DNA of 64,000 nt. Source: Rhodovibrio salinarum DSM 9154. GTDB lineage: Bacteria; Pseudomonadota; Alphaproteobacteria; Kiloniellales; Rhodovibrionaceae. Each line of letters begins with the position of its first letter. The stretch's first letter is position 1. The stretch is from positions 1,630,824-1,694,823 of the forward strand of contig NZ_KI911559.1 in assembly GCF_000515255.1 (NCBI RefSeq), written 5' to 3'. Below are positions 58,896 through 64,000 of this stretch, one piece after another. The notes beneath the pieces were generated by a model. It had not been told where the DNA came from. It made no database searches and saw nothing but the letters and a program-made list of their open reading frames with translations. The translations under genes and the position numbers were made by a program.

Positions 58896-59864
58896 ATGCG
58901 AAGGGCGCTATTGGCGGCGGCCGCGATCATCGGCTTGGCCGTGGGAACGGCACATGCCGACGACCAAACGATGTTTGGGGCCGTCCTGAAGACCCCGGCG
59001 AACCCGCATTGGGGGGCGATGACGGAAGGCATCAAGGCGGCCGGCGAGCAGCACGGAATCGATATCATCGTCTCGACGGTCGAGAACGAAAGCGCGGCCG
59101 AGCAGCAACTCAATAATTGCCAATCGATGCTGCTGCGGGAGCCGGATGCGCTGTTGGTTGGCGCGATCAACTCCAATATTCTTCTGCCGTGCCTGAAGAG
59201 CGCGACCGAGCAGGGCATTCCAATTGCGGATCTGGATTTCAACCTGAACCGCGAAATCACCAAGGAAGCCGGGGTCGATGTCACCTTCACCGTCGGCGCG
59301 CCCGGCCGGGCCACCGGTAAGGCGGCGGCCGAATTTCTGGCGAATCGACTGGGGGCGGATGCCAGCGGCAGCGTGCTGGTTCTGCGGGGGCTGCCCGGCA
59401 ACTCCGTCAGCATCGCCCGGACGAAAGGCTTTGAGAGCCGTTTGTCGGAGGTCGCGCCGAACCTGAAGATCGCCGACACGCTGCACGGCGACTGGGATCG
59501 CGGCAAATCTGCCAACATCACCAACGACATCCTGCTGCGAACTCCCGATCTCGTCGCCGTGTTCGCGGCGAACGACACGATGGCGCTCGGCGCCACCGAG
59601 TCCGCGATCGCAGCGGGGCGAGGCGATATCGAAACGATCGGTGTCGACGGCAGTTCGAGCGCAATCAAGTCGATCCGCTCGGGACGGCTGACGGCGAGCG
59701 TTGCGACCTTTCCGTATCTCGTGGGTAAGACGGCCGTCGATGTGCTTGAGAAGGTCGTCCGCGAAGATGCGCAGGTGGACGACTATCAGCACACCGAGAT
59801 GCTGGTGTTGACCCAGGACGTCCTCGAAACCGGAGAGAACCCGCTTCTGGACTATATCCAATAG
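58896..59864 (+). CDS. sugar ABC transporter substrate-binding protein (ribose/allose class)
   Basis: A 322-residue periplasmic binding protein. Signal peptide about residues 1-22 (cleaved after AHA). FGAVLKTPANPHWGAMTEGIKAAGEQHGI and ANDTMALGATESAIAAGRG are class hallmarks, and GDWDRGKSANITNDILLRTPD recalls the D-allose binding protein AlsB. GAGGAGGGAAGC precedes the ATG. It heads an operon with permease, ATPase, CoA-transferase and GMC oxidoreductase. That gene set makes an ordinary aldose less certain as the ligand; a polyol, sugar derivative or small alcohol-bearing compound is possible. Confidence 0.88.
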   Translation: MRRALLAAAAIIGLAVGTAHADDQTMFGAVLKTPANPHWGAMTEGIKAAGEQHGIDIIVSTVENESAAEQQLNNCQSMLLREPDALLVGAINSNILLPCLKSATEQGIPIADLDFNLNREITKEAGVDVTFTVGAPGRATGKAAAEFLANRLGADASGSVLVLRGLPGNSVSIARTKGFESRLSEVAPNLKIADTLHGDWDRGKSANITNDILLRTPDLVAVFAANDTMALGATESAIAAGRGDIETIGVDGSSSAIKSIRSGRLTASVATFPYLVGKTAVDVLEKVVREDAQVDDYQHTEMLVLTQDVLETGENPLLDYIQ

Positions 59865-59935
59865 CTCCAGGTGGGGTGGCGGGACGCTTGCGCCCGCCAC
59901 GACCGCTCCTCCACCCAAATTTCGGGAATATTCGG

Positions 59936-60922
59936 ATGAACGCAACGGCATCGTTCATACGCAGGGCCGTACCGTCTCAAGTCACCAGATTGCGCGAATT
60001 CGGCTTCCGACTGGAATCCCTGATCGTGCTGGCTCTGCTGCTGATCGTCATGGGCAGCCTGTCACCGCTGTTCTTCAGCTTCACCAACCTGGTCAACATT
60101 GTTCTGGCGACTTCGACGATCGGCATCCTGGCGCTTGGCGTGACCTTCGTAATCGGGTCGGCGGGCATCGACCTTTCGGTCGGTTCGGTCATGGCGCTGG
60201 CAGGGGTCGTTGGCGCCCTTGTCGTGAACGATCTCGGACTACCCTGGTACTTCGCGGTGGTCGGCAGCCTCGCCGCAGGCGCCGCCTGCGGCTTCGTCAA
60301 CGGGGTCGTGACCCACTATGGACAGGTCCCAGCCTTCGTCGTGACGCTCGGCATGATGGGGGTGGCGCGCGGCGTCGCGCTGCTTCTGACCGACGGGCAA
60401 TCGATCTACGGCCTGCCGGAGGCCTTGCTGTTCCTGGGACAGGGGCGTCCCTTCGGTATCCCGGTGCCGGCGATCGTGTTCATTCTGCTTGCTTTCGGGC
60501 TGCACTTCATTCTGGTCCGCACGCGCTTCGGCAAGTACGCGGTGGCGATCGGGGACAACGCGACCGGCGCCCGCGCCATGGGCATCCACATCGGCCCGCA
60601 CCGCGTGAAGCTCTACATGCTGTCCGGCCTGATGGCTGGCGTTGCCGGCTTGCTGACCATGGCCCGCGTGAACGCCGGCGATCCGACGGCGGGCATGACC
60701 TTCGAATTAAGCGCGATCACCGCAGCCATTATCGGCGGCACGAACCTCTTCGGTGGCCGCGCGACCGTCGCCGGCACGTTGATCGGTGCCCTGATCATGG
60801 GCGTCTTGCAGAACGGCCTGAACCTGCTCGCCGTGCCGACCTTCTGGCAGCAGATCTCGATCGGCATCGTTCTGGTCCTCGCCGTTTGGATCGACCAGGC
60901 GTCAAGCCGCAGGAGCGAATAA
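59936..60922 (+). CDS. sugar ABC transporter permease (CUT2)
   Basis: A 328-residue permease with about nine to ten membrane segments. GSAGIDLSVGSVMALAGVVGALVV and GDNATGARAMGIHIGPHRVKLYMLSGLMAG (EAA-like loop) are family-typical, as is GGTNLFGGRATVAGTLIGALIMG. ATG 59936 was chosen at the natural N-terminus; an upstream in-frame start gives a proline/arginine-rich lead. Its stop overlaps the ATPase start by one base. Confidence 0.9.
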   Translation: MNATASFIRRAVPSQVTRLREFGFRLESLIVLALLLIVMGSLSPLFFSFTNLVNIVLATSTIGILALGVTFVIGSAGIDLSVGSVMALAGVVGALVVNDLGLPWYFAVVGSLAAGAACGFVNGVVTHYGQVPAFVVTLGMMGVARGVALLLTDGQSIYGLPEALLFLGQGRPFGIPVPAIVFILLAFGLHFILVRTRFGKYAVAIGDNATGARAMGIHIGPHRVKLYMLSGLMAGVAGLLTMARVNAGDPTAGMTFELSAITAAIIGGTNLFGGRATVAGTLIGALIMGVLQNGLNLLAVPTFWQQISIGIVLVLAVWIDQASSRRSE

Positions 60923-61689
60923 TGGCGCAACTTGAGATACGCAATATCAGGAAGCATTTCGGGCCGATTGAGGTGCTGCGCGGCGTCGATATCTGTGCCG
61001 ACAAGGGCGAGGTGATCGCCATCGTCGGCGACAACGGGGCCGGGAAATCGACGCTGATGAAGATTATCACCGGTGTCTATCGGCCGAGTTCCGGAGAAAT
61101 CCGCTTTGACGGCGAAGCGATCCAGGGCGGCGACCCTGCGGTGATTCGCGACTGCGGCATCGAGATGATCTACCAGAACCTCGAGCTGATGAATCAGCAG
61201 GATGTCGCCTCGAATATTTTCCTGGGACGCGAGCCCACGCACAGCTTCTTCGGCGCGAAGACCGGCATCATCGATAAACGCGCCGTCTATCGAGGCGCCG
61301 AGGAAATGATCTCGCGCCTCAGCGTCCGTCTTCCATCGATCTATCTGAAGGTTGGCAAGCTCTCGGGCGGCCAGCAGCAGTCGGTCGCCATTGCCCGGGC
61401 GCTGACGTTCAGCCCCAAGCTGGTGATCATGGACGAGCCGACGGCTGCCCTGGCGGTGCGGGAAATTGAACACGTGCTCGAACTGATCCGCGAACTCAAG
61501 CGCCAGGGCATTACGGTCATTCTGATCAGTCACCGGCTGACCGACATCTTCGAGGTCGCCGACCGGGTGATCTCGCTCTACCACGGCGTGGTGAGCGCCG
61601 ACGAGCAGATCGAGAACACTTCGATGGAACAGGTCGTTGCCCACATCGTCGGGGCCTCCGACGCCTGCAAAGCCCTGGAGGTCGAATAA
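60922..61689 (+). CDS. sugar ABC transporter ATP-binding protein (single domain)
   Basis: A 255-residue ATPase with Walker A GDNGAGKST, signature LSGGQQQSVAIARA, Walker B LVIMDEPTAA and H-loop LISHRLTDIFEVADR. Like FrcA in this window it is a single rather than a doubled CUT2 ATPase. It overlaps the permease and the CoA-transferase by one base on each side (TAATG), so all three are translated in step. Confidence 0.92.
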   Translation: MAQLEIRNIRKHFGPIEVLRGVDICADKGEVIAIVGDNGAGKSTLMKIITGVYRPSSGEIRFDGEAIQGGDPAVIRDCGIEMIYQNLELMNQQDVASNIFLGREPTHSFFGAKTGIIDKRAVYRGAEEMISRLSVRLPSIYLKVGKLSGGQQQSVAIARALTFSPKLVIMDEPTAALAVREIEHVLELIRELKRQGITVILISHRLTDIFEVADRVISLYHGVVSADEQIENTSMEQVVAHIVGASDACKALEVE

Positions 61690-63209
61690 TGGCGCAGGCA
61701 ATCGACGCCGCCGACGTCGCCGCCCTGATCCAGGACGGAGCGCAAGTGATCTCGAGCGGTTCCGGCGGTGGACTGGTCGAACCCGACGGCGTGTTCCAGG
61801 CCATCGAGCAGGCGTTCCTGGAAGGCGGACACCCGCGCGATCTGACGTACGTGCACGCGCTGGGGATGGGTGATCGCAAGACCCGTGGCACCAACCGGTT
61901 TGCCCATCAGGGCATGGTTAGGCGGGTGATCGGCGGACACTGGATCTGGTCTCCGGAGATGCTGCGACTGGCTGAGGAAAACGAGATCGAGGCCTATTGC
62001 TTTCCCTCCGGGGCGATTTCGCTGCTGTTCCGCGAGATCGGCGCTCGCCGCCCAGGCCTGATCACCCATGTCGGCTTGGGGACTTTCGCGGACCCGGAGC
62101 TCGGCGGCGGGAAATGCAATGCCCGGACGCACGAGGATCTGGTCGAGAAGGTCTCCTTCGATGGCCGGGATTATCTTCGCTATAAGCCCTTCGGGGTCGA
62201 CGTTGGCATCATCCGAGGCACCTACGCCGATGCCGACGGCAACGTTAGTTGCGTTGAGGAGCCGGCGGACCTCGACAATGCGGCCGTTGCCATGGCGGCC
62301 CGCAATAGCGGCGGGATCGTGATCGCCCAGGTGCGCGAGCGCGTCGCTTCCGGCAGCCTCCGGCCGCGCGAAGTGACGGTGACGGGAAACCTGGTCGATT
62401 ACGTGCTCGTCGTGCCCGATCAGCAACAGACCTATCGGGGCGGTTATGACCTGTCGCTCGCCGGTCTGGCCGATGCGCCGCAGGATCCGATTGCCGGGGA
62501 GAGCGATACGCTTCGTCGGATTGTGGCCCGGCGCGCGGCCGACGAACTGTTCGAGGGGGCCGTGATCAATTTCGGCTTCGGGATGTCTGCCGGGGTCGCC
62601 GAGATCATCGCGCGCAATGGAACGTCCGATCGTTACTGGGTGACGATCGAGCAGGGCATCCATGGGGGCGAACTGATGATGGGGGACCTGTTCGGTATCG
62701 CCGCGCGGCCGATGGCGATCGTGCCCTCCACCCAGCAGTTCGATCTTTATAGCGGCGGCGGGCTCGACATCACCTTCCTCGGAATGGCCGAGATGGACGC
62801 CGAGGGCAATGTGAACGTCTCGCAGCTCGGCGGCCAGATGACCGGACCGGGCGGCTTCATCGATATCTCCCAGGGCGCCCGCAAAGTCGTGTTCTGCGGC
62901 CGGTTCGACGCTAAGGGCACGCAGACCTCGGTCGAGGACGGGAAACTGTTGGTGCGCCAGCACGGTCAGTACCCGAAGCTGATCGACCGCGTGGCCAGCG
63001 TGACCTTCTCCGGGCCGGAAGCCTTGGCCCGCGGACAGGAGGTCATCTACGTCACCGAGCGCGCCACCTTCCGGCTCGCTCAGGACGGCGTCGAAATCAT
63101 CGAAATCGCCCCGGGCATCGACCTCGAACGCGACGTGTTGGCGGCCATGGAGTTCACGCCGATCGTTCGGAACCCCGCCCTGATGCGCAGCGACATTTTC
63201 GACCACTGA
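61689..63209 (+). CDS. family I acyl-CoA:carboxylate CoA-transferase (alpha-beta fusion)
   Basis: A 506-residue cytoplasmic enzyme in which both halves of a family I CoA-transferase are fused, as in YdiF or propionate CoA-transferase. The N-half has VISSGSGGGLVEPDGVF and THVGLGTFADPELGGGKCN. The C-half carries NFGFGMSAGVAEII and the motif TIEQGIHGGELM, whose glutamate is the expected covalent CoA carrier. It would move CoA between an acyl-CoA and a free acid. Its start overlaps the ABC ATPase gene, which ties it to the transporter. An acid made from the imported compound is the natural acceptor; that is inference. Confidence 0.9.
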   Translation: MAQAIDAADVAALIQDGAQVISSGSGGGLVEPDGVFQAIEQAFLEGGHPRDLTYVHALGMGDRKTRGTNRFAHQGMVRRVIGGHWIWSPEMLRLAEENEIEAYCFPSGAISLLFREIGARRPGLITHVGLGTFADPELGGGKCNARTHEDLVEKVSFDGRDYLRYKPFGVDVGIIRGTYADADGNVSCVEEPADLDNAAVAMAARNSGGIVIAQVRERVASGSLRPREVTVTGNLVDYVLVVPDQQQTYRGGYDLSLAGLADAPQDPIAGESDTLRRIVARRAADELFEGAVINFGFGMSAGVAEIIARNGTSDRYWVTIEQGIHGGELMMGDLFGIAARPMAIVPSTQQFDLYSGGGLDITFLGMAEMDAEGNVNVSQLGGQMTGPGGFIDISQGARKVVFCGRFDAKGTQTSVEDGKLLVRQHGQYPKLIDRVASVTFSGPEALARGQEVIYVTERATFRLAQDGVEIIEIAPGIDLERDVLAAMEFTPIVRNPALMRSDIFDH

Positions 63210-63226
63210 TCGACGGAGCGCGAACG

Positions 63227-64000
63227 ATGGACAAGGCGGCGACACGTTACGACTACGTCATCGCCGGAGGCGGCTCCGCCGGATGCGTTCTGGCTGCACG
63301 GCTCTCGGAAGACCCGGATATTCGGGTGCTGCTGATCGAAGCGGGCTCGTCGGACAGCCACCCGATGATCCACATCCCGGCGGGCTTCACCAAGCTGGCT
63401 GGTCCGCGGGTGAATTGGGGTTACAAGACCGTTCCGCAGCGGCATCTGAACGATCGCGAGATGTGGTATCCTCAGGGCCGAACCTTGGGTGGTGGGTCGT
63501 CGATCAACGCCATGATCTACACCCGGGGGCATGCGGCCGATTACGACCGGTGGGCCAGGGAAGGCTGCGACCAGTGGTCGTATGACCAGGTGCTTCCCTA
63601 TTTCCGCAAGGCCGAGGCCAACTCCCGGCTGAACAATGTCTATCACGGCATCGACGGACCGCTGAGCGTGTCGGATCCGATCAGTCCGCGCGAGATCACG
63701 CGCGCCTTCCTGAAGGCCGCCCAGGATACCGGAGCCCGCTTTACCCCGGATTTTAACGGCGAAAGCCAGACCGGCGTCGGCTTTCACCAGACCACGACGG
63801 TCAGGGGGCGTCGCGCCAGCGCTGCCGTGTGCTACCTGCATCCGGCGCGCAGCCGGCCGAACCTTGACGTAGCCACCCGCGCGACGACGACCAGGCTTCT
63901 GATCGAGAAGGGGCGGGCCGTCGGCGTTCGCTACCGGCAGGATCGCAACGGCGAGGAGCAAGAGGTCCGGGCTGACCGGGAGGTGCTGGTCACGAGCGGG
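63227..64000 (+). CDS. GMC family FAD oxidoreductase, 3' end outside window
   Basis: The first 258 codons of a glucose-methanol-choline oxidoreductase; the frame is open to the window edge. The FAD dinucleotide motif is YDYVIAGGGSAGCVLAARLSE near residue 8, and the first GMC signature GRTLGGGSSINAMIYTRGHAADY follows near 85. Family members oxidise primary alcohols (choline, polyethylene glycols, aliphatic alcohols, sugars) to aldehydes, passing electrons to oxygen or the respiratory chain. It begins 17 bases after the CoA-transferase and shares its operon. The catalytic His-His/Asn pair lies in the missing C-terminal half. Confidence 0.9.
   Translation, partial: MDKAATRYDYVIAGGGSAGCVLAARLSEDPDIRVLLIEAGSSDSHPMIHIPAGFTKLAGPRVNWGYKTVPQRHLNDREMWYPQGRTLGGGSSINAMIYTRGHAADYDRWAREGCDQWSYDQVLPYFRKAEANSRLNNVYHGIDGPLSVSDPISPREITRAFLKAAQDTGARFTPDFNGESQTGVGFHQTTTVRGRRASAAVCYLHPARSRPNLDVATRATTTRLLIEKGRAVGVRYRQDRNGEEQEVRADREVLVTSG

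Overview
The window is GC-rich chromosomal DNA, densely coding on both strands, from what is most likely a free-living, motile heterotrophic alphaproteobacterium, possibly of the Rhodospirillales/Kiloniellales group. The group assignment is inference. It rests on the alphaproteobacterial form of SerC next to SerA, the hisZ-purA pair, a rhizobial-type frcR/frcBCA-fructokinase locus joined to zwf-pgl-edd, and the thrS/infC/rpmI/rplT/pheST/lepA content. I see no phage, no insertion sequence with an intact transposase, no CRISPR array and no rRNA.

Layout. 1-6.5 kb: a MocR-type regulator divergent from a PhzF-like enzyme, two GNAT acetyltransferases, a DUF1127 protein, a MaoC hydratase and an SLC13 permease. 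7.1-10.1 kb: serC-serA with strong hairpins behind it. 10.2-14.9 kb: a CDF metal exporter, a PqiA-like protein, hisZ and purA. 15-18.2 kb: a tandem Usp protein, a SulP transporter and apt. 18.4-20.7 kb: a class III aminotransferase overlapping a beta-keto acid cleavage enzyme. 21-26.3 kb: a TAXI-type TRAP transporter, a Usp protein and an unnamed protein. 26.4-36.7 kb: thrS, infC, rpmI, rplT, pheS and pheT, with a MarR regulator and a solitary N6-adenine methyltransferase inserted backwards between infC and rpmI. 36.8-42.9 kb: a histidine phosphatase, a DUF6644/DUF6152-like pair, lepA and a chemoreceptor. 43.3-48.1 kb: tRNA-Ser(GGA), a DUF523 protein, a ROK-gene remnant, a GAF-Fis regulator, an aldehyde dehydrogenase and an alcohol dehydrogenase. 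48.2-57.7 kb: a ROK repressor divergent from frcBCA, a sugar kinase, zwf, pgl and edd. 57.7-64 kb: a FecI-like sigma factor with a probable Fur box, then a second CUT2 sugar ABC system run together with a CoA-transferase and a GMC oxidoreductase that leaves the window.

How the genes work together. The 49.7-57.7 kb block reads as one catabolic unit. FrcBCA imports a hexose, probably fructose. The kinase phosphorylates it, and after isomerisation by an enzyme not seen here Zwf, Pgl and Edd carry it to KDPG. The eda aldolase must lie elsewhere. The ethanol-type block (regulator, aldehyde dehydrogenase, alcohol dehydrogenase) has a perfect palindrome placed to act as its operator.

The most unusual items are: infC starting at AUA; the methyltransferase/MarR insertion that splits the infC-rpmI order, with a fresh promoter before rpmI; an AcoR-like regulator with no AAA+ domain; a ROK-gene remnant; a 28-bp dispersed repeat; and the ABC/CoA-transferase/GMC cluster. 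I did not find a system that I can claim is wholly new. The last cluster and the solitary methyltransferase are the best leads.
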